From Rhynchopus sp. YZ270_cl-10 (taxonomy: Eukaryota; Euglenozoa; Diplonemea; Diplonemida; Diplonemidae): DNA of 64,000 nt. The first letter of the stretch is position 1. Each line of letters begins with the position of its first letter. The position numbers were made by a program, and so were the translations under genes. Where the stretch lies: the NCBI GenBank assembly GCA_964035575.1, contig OZ037843.1, positions 558,001 to 622,000 of the forward strand. Reading direction: 5' to 3'. The notes beneath the pieces were generated by a model, which worked only from the letters and a program-made list of their open reading frames with translations, had not been told where the DNA came from and ran no database searches. Positions 21,035-30,567 of this stretch are shown here, one piece after another.

Positions 21035-23725
21035 TCATTGCGACAGTCTCGGCCTCTTGCGGTCTTCGTCTAGAGATTCGTCACGCTTTCGCTTCGGACG
21101 GTCCTCCACCACAAACTCGCTAAACTTCGCCTTCTTCACAGCTTTTAACAAATAATCACTGCATCCAGAGACGTACACGCTTTCCAACCTTCGCAACGGG
21201 CAGATGGTGCCACGTATCAAAGTAACTCTGCTGAGTGAAGACAAGTCCAGCGTTCTTAAGCTGCTGCATCCGTGTAGGAAATTGCTCTCAATGCGATCAA
21301 GACTGCTCAGTGGTGACAAGTCCAGAATTGTTAAACTGATGCATGCGTTGAGGAAATTGTCATAAATCCGCACAACATTGCTGAGTGAACTCAAGTCGAT
21401 CGTTGTTAACCCACTGCATCCGTTCAGGAAATTGTTCCCAAACACCTTAAGACTGCTGAGTGAAGACAAGTCCAGCGCTGTTAACCTAGTGCATCCGTTG
21501 AGAAAGAAGTCCCCAGTCCGCGTCAGACTGCTGAGCGACATGTTGAGCGTTGTTAAGCTGGTGCATTCGTCCAGGAAGAAGTCTCCGACCTGCGTAAGAC
21601 TGCTGAGCGGCGACAAGTCCAGTGTTGTTAACCCACTGCACCCGCTTAGGAAATTGTCTGCAACTTGCGTAAGACTGCTGAATGGCGACAAGTCGATCGT
21701 TGCTAACTCACTGCATCCGTTCAGGAAATTGTTCTCAATCGACGCAAGACTGCTGAGCGAAGGCAAATCAAGTGTGGCTAAACTGCTGCATTCGTTGAGG
21801 AAATAACTCCCTACTTGCGTAAGACTGCTGAGAGAAGACAAATTCAGTGCTGTTAAATTACATCTGCTCAGGAAATATTCCCCAACCTGCGTAAGACTGT
21901 TGAGAGAAGACAAATCCAGCGTTGTTAAATTGTTGCATCTGCTGAGAAAATTGTCCCCTACTTGCGTAAGACTGCTGAGCGACGACAAGTCCAGTGTGGA
22001 TAACCTGCTGCATCCATTGATGCAATTGTCCCCAACCTGCGTAAGACTGCTGAGCGACGACAAGTCCAACGTTGTTAACCCACGGCAGTCGCTGAGGAAC
22101 TTGTCATCAACCTGCTTAAGACTGTTGAGTGAAGACAAGTCTAACGCTGCTAAGCTACCACAGCTGTAGAGGAAGTTGTCCCCCACTTGCGCAAGACTCC
22201 TTAGTGAAGACAGGTTCAACGTTGTTAAACCGTTGCATCTGCTGAGAAAGTAGTCCCCAACCTGCGTCAGACTGCTGAGCGACGACAAGTCCAACATTGT
22301 TAACCCACGGCAGTCGCTGAGGAACTTGTCCCCTACCTGCTTAAGACTGTTGAGTGAAGACAAGTCTAACGTTGTTAAGCTACTACATTTGTTGAGAAAG
22401 TTGTCCCCAACTTGCGTAAGACTGTGGAGCGAAGGCAAATCCAGTGTGGATAAATTGTCGCATCCGTTGAGGAAATAATTCCCAACCTGCGTAAGACTGC
22501 TGAGCGACGACAAGTCCAGTGTTGTTAAACTCCAGCATCCGCTGATAAAGTAGTCCCCAACCTGCGTCAGACTGCTGAGCGAGGGCAAATATAGTGTGGC
22601 TAAACTGCTGCATCCGCTGAGAAAACACTTCCCAACTTGGGTAAGACTGAGCGGCGACAAGTCCAGCGTTGTTAACGTTTGGCAGCCGCTGAGAAAGTAG
22701 TCCCCAACTTGCGTAACATTGCTGAGTGAAGACAAATCCAGCCTTGCTAATTTGTAGCAGTGCGTGAGGAAATAGTTACCGACCTGCGTAAGCCTGCTGA
22801 GAGAAGACAGATCCAGCGTGGCTAAATTATGGCACCTGTTGAGAAAGTAGTCCCCAACCTGCGTAAGACTGCTGAGCGACGACAAATCCAGTGCTGTTAA
22901 GCCGAATCCGTTGAGGAAATGGCTACCGACCTGCGTAAGACTGCTGAGAGAAGACAGATCCAGCGTTGTTAAACTACGACACTCCCAGAGGAAATAGTCC
23001 CCAACCTGCGTAAGACTTCTGAGCGAAGATAAATCCAGCGTTGTTAAACCGTTGCATCTGTTCAGGAAATAGTTCCCAACCTGCGTAAGACTACTGAGCG
23101 ACGACAAGTCCAGCGTTGTTAAACTCCAGCATCCGCTGAGAAAGTGGTCCCCAACTTGCGTCAGACTGCTGAACGAAGACAAATCGATAGCTGTTAAGTT
23201 GCAACTGTAGGAGAAATTGATGAAATAGTCGTCAATCCGCGTAACACTGCTGAATGAAGATAAGTCAATCGTTCTTAAGTTCCCACAACTGTGGAGAAAG
23301 TTGCTCCCTATGTGCGTGACAGCCGACCCAGCACTGAGAGCAAGTTGCGTCAACGAACCGTTGCAGTAGAAGAAACCACAGGATTTGGGAATGACAGTCA
23401 CAACCTCTGCCTGCAGAAACAAATTCACGACACGAAGATCTCCCAGCTTCTTGAACCTCTCTGGCGTCAGGTCTGTCTCACCCAACTCACGAAGCTCTGC
23501 AACAGCTTCGTACTTCTTTGTCTTCGTCAGCACAATCGTATCCCCAGCACTCAGCTGCGTCATATCCGCTCCTTCGCCCATCACTTCGTCTTTGAAAATC
23601 ATGTGGAATCTGTCTTCAGGCAACGCCACTGCAGACGCCACCTTCCGACGCATGTGCACAGTTGTGTCATCCACACCCACCTCGATCACGTACGTCCTGT
23701 CGGAGAAGGCCACGTTCAGCTCCAT
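21035..23725 (-). CDS. Leucine-rich-repeat protein with ubiquitin-like N-terminus
   Basis: 896 residues in one exon from ATG 23725. Residues 1-72 (MELNVAFSDRTYVIEV start, IVLTKTKK end) have the length and strand pattern of a ubiquitin-like beta-grasp domain; this is inference. A linker with LTPERFKKLGDLRVVNLFLQ follows. About 29 tandem repeats of 25 residues follow (75 bp), consensus LTTLDLSSLSSLTQVGDYF then L-x-x-C-x-x. This is BspA/TpLRR-like, with a conserved Cys at the repeat end. The C-terminal 50 residues are basic (KRKRDESLDEDRKRPR), a probable nuclear signal. No signal peptide or membrane helix, so an intracellular protein-interaction scaffold is likely. The DNA repeats are similar enough to recombine, so copy number may vary between alleles. 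Confidence 0.9.
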   Translation of the reverse strand: MELNVAFSDRTYVIEVGVDDTTVHMRRKVASAVALPEDRFHMIFKDEVMGEGADMTQLSAGDTIVLTKTKKYEAVAELRELGETDLTPERFKKLGDLRVVNLFLQAEVVTVIPKSCGFFYCNGSLTQLALSAGSAVTHIGSNFLHSCGNLRTIDLSSFSSVTRIDDYFINFSYSCNLTAIDLSSFSSLTQVGDHFLSGCWSLTTLDLSSLSSLTQVGNYFLNRCNGLTTLDLSSLRSLTQVGDYFLWECRSLTTLDLSSLSSLTQVGSHFLNGFGLTALDLSSLSSLTQVGDYFLNRCHNLATLDLSSLSRLTQVGNYFLTHCYKLARLDLSSLSNVTQVGDYFLSGCQTLTTLDLSPLSLTQVGKCFLSGCSSLATLYLPSLSSLTQVGDYFISGCWSLTTLDLSSLSSLTQVGNYFLNGCDNLSTLDLPSLHSLTQVGDNFLNKCSSLTTLDLSSLNSLKQVGDKFLSDCRGLTMLDLSSLSSLTQVGDYFLSRCNGLTTLNLSSLRSLAQVGDNFLYSCGSLAALDLSSLNSLKQVDDKFLSDCRGLTTLDLSSLSSLTQVGDNCINGCSRLSTLDLSSLSSLTQVGDNFLSRCNNLTTLDLSSLNSLTQVGEYFLSRCNLTALNLSSLSSLTQVGSYFLNECSSLATLDLPSLSSLASIENNFLNGCSELATIDLSPFSSLTQVADNFLSGCSGLTTLDLSPLSSLTQVGDFFLDECTSLTTLNMSLSSLTRTGDFFLNGCTRLTALDLSSLSSLKVFGNNFLNGCSGLTTIDLSSLSNVVRIYDNFLNACISLTILDLSPLSSLDRIESNFLHGCSSLRTLDLSSLSRVTLIRGTICPLRRLESVYVSGCSDYLLKAVKKAKFSEFVVEDRPKRKRDESLDEDRKRPRLSQ

Positions 23726-24084
23726 GTCTGCGTTGCTGTGTGTCTTTTCTTTTTTTTTACTGCTGTGGTTGTGGTGTTGGGGACTATGGGGGAAGAGGCG
23801 TCTGCCGTCACCTCATTTACTTCTCTTCTAAGTCAGAAGCCCGGAGGGGGGCTTCCTGACATTTTTTCTGTTGAAACAACCGAACTCGCAGTCCATTTTT
23901 AGGGATTTTTTTTTCCACTACGTTTTTTTTCCCGCACGAAAAAATGCCTTTTTTTTTTGGCATGTTTCAACCAATACAAACCCGTGGTGACCTCTCTCAG
24001 TCAAATTTGTGATCATTTTCTCTTTGTCGTTGTCTGACAGAAACCGAGAACAATAAATAACATACACCCCCCCTAGCGGTCTCC

Positions 24085-24472
24085 GTGGTTCCACGGGTTG
24101 TCCGTACCCCCTTTAAGAAAGACGCGAAGAAAGCCCCCGTTAAGAAAGCAGCGGTGAAGAAGCCGGCAGACAAGAGGTCAAAAAGTGAGACCCAACGACT
24201 CGCTACGCTGGCCACAAGCAAGGCACTGAAGGAGACAGCCAAAGACAGCAGAAGCAGACGCCCGCAAAACCAGCGCGTCCGAGAGAGTGTGGCAACTTGC
24301 ACAGCTCAAGGAGTTTTAAAGAAAACCATCAACGATGGTGGAAGTTTTAAAAGTGGGGGATTTGGCTTTTGAACACCGGAAGCTGGAGCTGGAGAACAGA
24401 AAAATTGTGTCGGACGAGGAGATCTACTGCAAAGCATACAACAGGTTCATTAAGCATGGAGTGCTTAAGTAG
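24085..24472 (+). pseudogene. Decayed Lys-rich reading frame
   Basis: Coding-like peptide in pieces on the plus strand, the only such signal on that strand. Frame 1 (from 24085, no ATG) is Lys-rich (FKKDAKKAPVKKAAVKK, then SKALKETAKD). It appears to continue in another frame as DARKTSASERVWQLAQLKEF and a stop. A third piece from ATG 24335 reads VLKVGDLAFEHRKLELENRK and stops at 24472. The last part resembles the coiled C-termini of transposase or Myb/SANT-associated proteins. No start codon and at least two frame breaks suggest a remnant, though small introns are not excluded. Confidence 0.35.
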
Positions 24473-24831
24473 ACTTCGTGGAATGGGGACTAGCATAGAG
24501 AAAGCAGCGTGCTTAAGAGTCATCTGACGGGCCCAAAGCACAAAAGCACCCCTGAATCACACCAAAAGTGTCTGAAATGGTATAAAAAAAATGGGGGGGG
24601 GGAAAGGGGGGAAGGGAGTTCTGTCGTTCTTTCTTTTTTGAGTAAGGGCATTGTGTGAGGCGTGGCTGATACAGATACTATTATTTCTTTTATGATAAAG
24701 AAAGCATGTCAACATATGCACTCAATAAATTGAGAGCATAAGAAGAGGAATCAAAAAAATGTTACCAACGTTGAGAAAGGAAGGAAGAACTGGCATCAGA
24801 GTCTTTTGAATCGAATACAAATTATTACTAC

Positions 24832-24939
24832 CCACCTGATTTTTACCCCGCGTAAAGGCGCATATCGACCCGTATAGGCCAAACCCCACCCATTTTGCCC
24901 AGCCTTTACGCGCCTATACGAGGGGTAAAAATCAGGTGG
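24832..24939. mobile_element. 108-bp hairpin element
   Basis: Perfect 18-bp inverted ends CCACCTGATTTTTACCCC / GGGGTAAAAATCAGGTGG, with further complementary sequence (GCGTAAAGGCGC / GCGCCTATACG region) inside. Similar CCACCTGATT- or CCACCCTGATTTTTGC-type ends occur at about 33652 and 37423. MITE-like. Confidence 0.7.
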
Positions 24940-26155
24940 TACTACCTACAAAGCGTAGCTTAAAAGGAGAAATAGTTTCCTCAGATACGGTCGCCAATCA
25001 CCCCCCCTCCAACAGGGGTAATTGTGCGATCAAACGAAAAAAACCGTTCCTTTTACTTATCAGAGTTACTATTTTTTTGTGTTCGCAATCTGCGAACATT
25101 TTTTTTTTCGCGATCGCGGGTTTCATGGCGCGTGATCGCCATGTCATAACGTGGACTTTATGTGCCACCACCTCACACAACAGACTACAATCAAGGTAGA
25201 GTTGAAATACAAAGCCCTCTCGTGAACAGTGTACCTTCAAAACAGGAAAAGGGGGGGGGGAAAAGGGGGTGTGACGAGATGAACGTACCTTACTGTGCAC
25301 ATACATCATTTTAAACAGGGGAAAAAAATAATCAGTGGATAGTGTACTCACAGAGGTGAGGGGTAAGAACGAAGCAAGAATACGGTAAATGTCATTACTG
25401 ACAAAGCTAGACACACAGTGACCATATAAAACCCCGGATAACATCGCCATTTTCCTTACTTAACATTGCTTTTAAAAAAAAACCAGTAACACGCTAAGCA
25501 ACACGCTTTTTGGCCTGAAATGCGTGTAAAAACCAGGGGTGGCTCTAAGTTGAGCCAAAAACCCCGATTTTGGCCGAGGTGCCAATGACTTTTTTCTGTA
25601 CAAATGCCACACGTAAAAAACCCCCGGAAACCCATTCCGAGCTTTCCGGTCGGTACGTTGGCGGGGCATCTCCCCGCATATTTTCAAAACCCATTCCGAG
25701 CTTTCCGGTCGGTGCGTTGGCGGGGCATCTCCCCTCATATTTTTGAGAGGGGTTTTTCGGGGGTGGGGGTTGAAGAAGGGGAAAAATGAGTCAAATAGGA
25801 GAAGGGGCGGTTGTGAACTATCCCGTCCCCAGGCCTCTCCGGGTGGGTCGGGGTGTGCAAGCAAAGTTAAAGCAAAGGGGTGGGGGTGAGGAAAAGAAAA
25901 GTATGGTCAAAAGTGACGTAAGGACACCACTAAGCGGTGCACAGAAAGGGAAGATGCCCTTGCGTATGAACTAGGGAGGGAGGGGATGGGAAACCAAGAC
26001 TAATTAACGCAAATACGAAACAGAACTGATTCCTGGCGAAGCCACGGTACGCAACATTTCTAAAAAAATGTTGACATCAAATGGCACTGTCGTTGGTCAT
26101 TATCGTCAGTTCCCGTAAATGTTACTTCCATATTTTGCTGAACGAAAGTTTTGGC

Positions 26156-26342
26156 GAAGCCACGGTACGCAACATTTCAAAATATTGTGCTTAAAATTGC
26201 ACATTTTACAGCCAAACTATGTCATGGGTGGCTTGCAATCTTGCGCCGCAGGCGCACGGTACGCTACTTTTTTCCTTTCGCCATGCTGCATGCTTCCTTT
26301 TCCTTCGGCGTTTGACCAATTGGGTCGCGTTCTGGCTGTGAC
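26156..26342. repeat. Dispersed repeat, second copy of 14885-15080
   Basis: Same order: GCCACGGTACGCAACATTTC, ACAGCCAAACTATGTC, GCGCCGCAGGCGCACGG, GTCGCGTTCTGGCTGTGAC. It lies in the same orientation as the 14.9-kb copy, with few differences. Confidence 0.8.
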
Positions 26343-26543
26343 GGGGTCACTTTGTTCATGAGGCCAGTTCTGGTCACTCTTAGAGGCCCGCCCATGTGGC
26401 AAAAGTCCAGAAAAAATATTTTGCCTGTGGCATTTGTACAGAAAAAATATTTTTTTTACGTGTGGCATTTGTACAGAAAAAAAGTGTGTTTTCGGAGGGG
26501 TGCCATGGGCCCATGGATTTAGAAAAGGCCCTGGTAAAAACAT

Positions 26544-26579
<36 letters not shown>

Positions 26580-26604
26580 CTGTGCTACAACATGCATTTC
26601 AAAG

Positions 26605-26745
26605 TACCGTATTCGTACAAAATTATCGACCATAAAAAAAAGGGTCAAACTTCCAGAAAAATTCTGAAAAGGTCGAACATTTTTACGGTCAAACATAGTT
26701 ATGTCGAACACATTTAGTACGGTCGATAATTTATATGAATACGGT
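26605..26745. mobile_element. Hairpin element related to 5574-5677
   Basis: Ends TACCGTATTCGTA and ATGAATACGGTG are inverted and imperfect, with an inner pair ATTATCGACC / GGTCGATAAT. A 10-bp direct repeat ATTTCAAAGT lies just outside on both sides (about 26596 and 26752), which may be a target-site duplication. Confidence 0.6.
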
Positions 26746-27532
26746 GTTAAGTATTTCAAAGTCACATGCACAAAAGAATACTATTTAGAAATGTTACCCA
26801 GGGGATACATGGTCACTGTGCAGGTGATACGAAGGGCGGGAGGGAGGGGAGGATGGCAAGTGGCAGCAAACACCCGATGAGTTATGAGAAACGGGGTGGC
26901 GTTTTATCGTTACTGAATAACCGGCACATCGCCTGAGCACCACGCCTTCCCTGTTAGTGGGTGGACCATCCAACCCTTAGACAATTCTGCGTGTCTAAGG
27001 TCTGTATTCCTCCCCCGTCGGCTGAAGCCTTTTGTACCAGGCCTTTTGCTAACTTTGGGATTTTCCCCCTGAATGGCATGATGGTCAAAAAAAAAATAAT
27101 TTCCTGGAAAAAAAGTACATTCCGAGCTTTCCCACCTGGTAAAAGCGGTCGTCGCGCGCTTCGCGCGCGCCTCCCTGCCAGCCACAGGGTGGAGAGGCGA
27201 AGGGTCAGTTTTGCAAGATCACAAAAACGGAATCTAATCCTTTATTAACGGTGCTTGGTCTTGCGCCTTACGTACACTAACCGTACAAAATCAATACGTC
27301 TGCCAGAAGCAGGGGCTGTTGCAACAGTTGGGTCACTTTGAAATAACAATGGTCAAATTTTTGCAGCTTGGGTCAAGTTTCATTTCTGGCTGCAAAATGC
27401 AAGGGAATCCCCTTAGACATTGTAAAATGGCACCGCAGGCAGGAAGAAAATAGCGTACAGCGCGAGCGAAGCGAGCGGGAATTTTTTTTGAGGTATACCT
27501 CCGCGAGCGCAGCGAGCAGAAAATTTTTAGGG

Positions 27533-27923
27533 TGCCATCACGCCATCATGCCATCATGCCATCATGCCATCATGCCATCATGCCATCATGCCATCATGCC
27601 ATCATGCCATCATGCCATCATGCCATCATGCCATCATGCCATCATGCCATCATGCCATCATGCCATCATGCCATCATGCCATCATGCCATCATGCCATCA
27701 TGCCATCATGCCATCATGCCATCATGCCATCATGCCATCATGCCATCATGCCATCATGCCATCATGCCATCATGCCATCATGCCATCATGCCATCATGCC
27801 ATCATGCCATCATGCCATCATGCCATCATGCCATCATGCCATCATGCCATCATGCCATCATGCCATCATGCCATCATGCCATCATGCCATCATGCCATCA
27901 TGCCATCATGCCATCATGCCATC
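27533..27923. repeat. 8-bp microsatellite (GCCATCAT)n, about 49 copies
   Basis: An almost perfect array of GCCATCAT over 391 bp, with one variant unit at the start (CACGCCAT). All three plus-strand frames read the same 8-residue peptide repeat MPSCHHAI without a stop, because 8 is coprime to 3. That explains the three overlapping open frames here. Complementary TGGCATGATGG fragments lie just downstream (27976 and 28027). Confidence 0.95.
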
Positions 27924-30165
27924 TGGGGGGAAATCCCCAGGTGATGGAGAGCGAAAGCCCTGCCCCACCACCCCGTGGCATGATGGTGGCATGATGGAAA
28001 AAAAAAATAAAAAACGCCCAAAAACGTGGCATGATGGCATGATGGTTAGCAAAAGGCCTGCTTTTGTACTACAAAAAAAAAAAAAATGGCCTCTCGTTGC
28101 CAACCGAGCATATTTTTTTTTCGGATTTTTCTGACCATTTCAAAGGGTAGGGTATAACTAACTATTTCTGGTGTGGCTGAAGGGGGGGTGATTCGCACTT
28201 TTCCGCACTTTTTGCGTCCCCCCATTCAGCTACACCAACTTCCCCTTTTTTATTATTTTTGTTTTTTTGAAAACTTGGTTGTATTAGTGTAGACACCCGA
28301 GGATGAACTCCACTATAATTTTTTTGTTGCCGGCCACTTGTGAACCTTCCTTCCCTCCCTCAAGACGCCAATGAGCAGAATAGCCTATAGCATACACAGT
28401 ACCCCAAAATATTGACGTCCAAAAAAACAAAAGTTGTCAGAATACTCTAAATCCGCCAAACTTATTTTGGACGACAAAAAAAAAACTTTTTTTTTGTAGT
28501 ACTGCAGTGGTTAGGTGTTTCTCTACACTGCGAAAGGCTGTGGAACGTGACACCACCCCCACCCTCCCTCTTCAGACTAAACTGAGCAATGAGAACGGCA
28601 TCACGCTGGACCACTATTTTGCTATCGCGAGGCAAAAAAAAAACCCCCCCCCCCCCCCCCCCTCCCCGAGATACTTCGTTGGGCGATCTCTACCCGTCTC
28701 TCTCGAAAAAGAAAAAAAGAAAAAAAGAAAAAGCTAGTCGCTCCGTATCGTAGAGCAAGAAGAACAATGATGACTACTTGATGTTCATTACAATATTTGG
28801 ATATAGCCTCATCCGGAAAACCCCAGCCCAGAATCATCTACTCGCATCTACCCAGAATCATCTAATAAAAACGCTAAATAGATGATTCTGGGCTGGGGGG
28901 GTTTCCGGACGAGGTATGGGGAGGTTATGGGGTGCTTATATATGGCGGGTTGTGTGAACACCATTGCTCGAAGGATAGACGGAACTTCATTAGCACCATT
29001 TATCATGAAAACAAAAAAGAGAAAAATGTAACTTACAATACAAAAAAAAACCCCCTCTCTTGACAGCACAGCGGGACTAGTCAGGGGATTATTTTATTTT
29101 ATTTTTGATCAAATAGAAGTGAAATTCTATTATTTCAGGCACGATGTCACACAAAAAAACGCTGGAAAAAAAAAGAAAAGCGGGACTAGTCAGGGGGGTA
29201 ATCTTGAGAACACTGAAAAAGAAAGGGTGGTTGCGAAAGCATAAACCAGTCAATGAGCGTACTCAACAGGATGCAAGCACAAAAAAACACACCCTACGGT
29301 TGACACCAGAAGATGTAAAAATAAAAGAGAGAAAAGTTTATAAAAAAAAAAATGCATTTTGTGCACAAATCCATCTCATTTTACCTGAAATTTTGGTGGT
29401 GTTGAAAGTAGTGTTAATACCTAACTCCACTAAATCCACCAAATTGGCAAAAGTAGGGTCGCACATCTTTCAAAAAACAAAAAAAAAACCCCCCACACGA
29501 GATGGACGGGGGGAAAGAAGAGAACTTTGAAAGAACAAACCACCGTACTATGTGACACAGGGTTTATTTGATTCCTAATGTCTAACTTTCAGCTAGGCAG
29601 ACAACGTCCTTGCGCCTGTTAGATCAGACAAAATAAAAAAAAAATTCCTTGAAACTACCCTCTCCCCTTTGAACAGCGTCACCTCTTTGGTTCACGACGG
29701 GAGCACCGTGGGGTGGGCCACTACCATGCACAGTACTACATACAGTTCCTTAACACTCAGTGTTAAGGTTTTTAAGGTTGCTTCACCGTCTAAGGCCCCC
29801 ACACCTCTTATTTCGCAGCTATGATGAACCCTCCTCCTCCTCCTCCTCCTGATTCTTCTCATCTAAAACAAAGAAGAAGTTGATGTGGCTGAAGGGGTGC
29901 TATTTTTTTTTTTTTTTTTTTTTTTTACTGGTTTTCTTCCTTGCTTTCATATTTTTTGTTTTCTTTATCTATGTGGATCCCCCCCAGTGAACCGTTTGGG
30001 ACCCCGCTCGCTATTTTTTTTTTTTTTTTGTGCTATTTTTGTGGTATTTTCTGCTATTTTCTGCTATTCTGGGCTTCTGTATTTTTTTTGGTGCATCTGA
30101 AGGGAGGTGCTGCTATTTTTTTTTCTGCTATTTTTTTTAGGGTCATCAAGGCCACACAAAAAAAG
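27924..30165. other. Gene-free repeat-rich intergenic DNA
   Basis: No gene supported. Contains a mini hairpin (28169-28237, TGGTGTGGC-type left end, AGCTACACCA right end). An element with CCAAAAAAACAAAAG and ATCCGCCAA lies at about 28420-28490, related to the one in the carrier intron. A hairpin lies at about 28808-28915 (CCCCAGCCCAGAATCATCTA inverted as TAGATGATTCTGGGCTGGGG). A TTAAGG palindrome lies at 29747-29785. Fragments of the CTATTTTCTGCTATT family lie at 29884-30150. Confidence 0.55.
28808..28915. mobile_element. Hairpin element
   Basis: CCTCATCCGGAAAACCCCAG on the left is matched inverted by CTGGGGGGGTTTCCGGACGA on the right. The inner CCCAGAATCATCTA occurs twice on the left arm and once inverted on the right. 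About 110 bp, non-coding. Confidence 0.6.
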
Positions 30166-30567
30166 TTATATGTCGTGCGAAGGAACCTTATTGACGGTGT
30201 TGCTGAGCGACCCTGGGCTGTCGCTTTGCATAGATTGCAGGGAGATGCTAGCCCAGGAGCTTCGGTGTGGCTCCGAGCTGCAGTCGACTGAGTCGTCTTC
30301 ACCACTCAGAAGCGCGAGCGTATCACTGCTGAGGTACGGTGCTGCCTGCACTGCGGGACACACCCTCGCCATCTGCTTCCCCAGCCCCGGTCCAGCCTTT
30401 GCGGCCTGTCCACTCTCCACCATGTGCACCCCCTTTGCAGCACCCTTCCCTTCCCGTATCTCAGAAGAAGCTGCTCCATCAATGAAGACGCAGAACCCAT
30501 CGGCTGGTGGAGCTGGCAGAGTTGCTCTAGGCGGAGAAAGCGGCTTGGGTTTATCGCTTGGGAGCAT
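30166..30567 (-). CDS. Hypothetical protein, possibly an exon
   Basis: 133 residues from ATG 30567. The first part is Pro-rich (KPKPLSPPRATLPAPPADGF), followed by a Ser-rich, likely disordered tail (LSSDTLALLSGEDDSVDCSS). Base composition is markedly more G+C-rich than the surrounding DNA, which supports coding. No family recognised. It may be a whole small protein or one exon of a split gene; a pyrimidine tract lies directly upstream but no AG acceptor close to the ATG. Confidence 0.4.
   Translation of the reverse strand: MLPSDKPKPLSPPRATLPAPPADGFCVFIDGAASSEIREGKGAAKGVHMVESGQAAKAGPGLGKQMARVCPAVQAAPYLSSDTLALLSGEDDSVDCSSEPHRSSWASISLQSMQSDSPGSLSNTVNKVPSHDI

Larger units (their letters stand above)
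24940..27532. other. Gene-free region with repeats
   Basis: No gene supported. Includes an inverted copy of the TGATTGCTCAATTACC repeat (about 24950-25040) and a 59-bp direct duplication (25631-25748, CCCATTCCGAGCTTTCCGG). It also includes a 35-base A run (about 26543-26577) and the palindrome-bearing repeat at 27125-27175. CGCTCGC motifs flank the microsatellite that follows. Confidence 0.55.

Noticed and set aside
27368-28134. Three long His/Cys/Pro repeat proteins
   Set aside because: They are the three frames of the 8-bp microsatellite; no non-repeat coding sequence is attached.
29144-29530. 128-codon Lys-rich plus-strand frame
   Set aside because: The residues come from A-runs, and part overlaps an imperfect inverted repeat (TTTTGGTGGTGTTG / CCACTAAATCCACCAAA).
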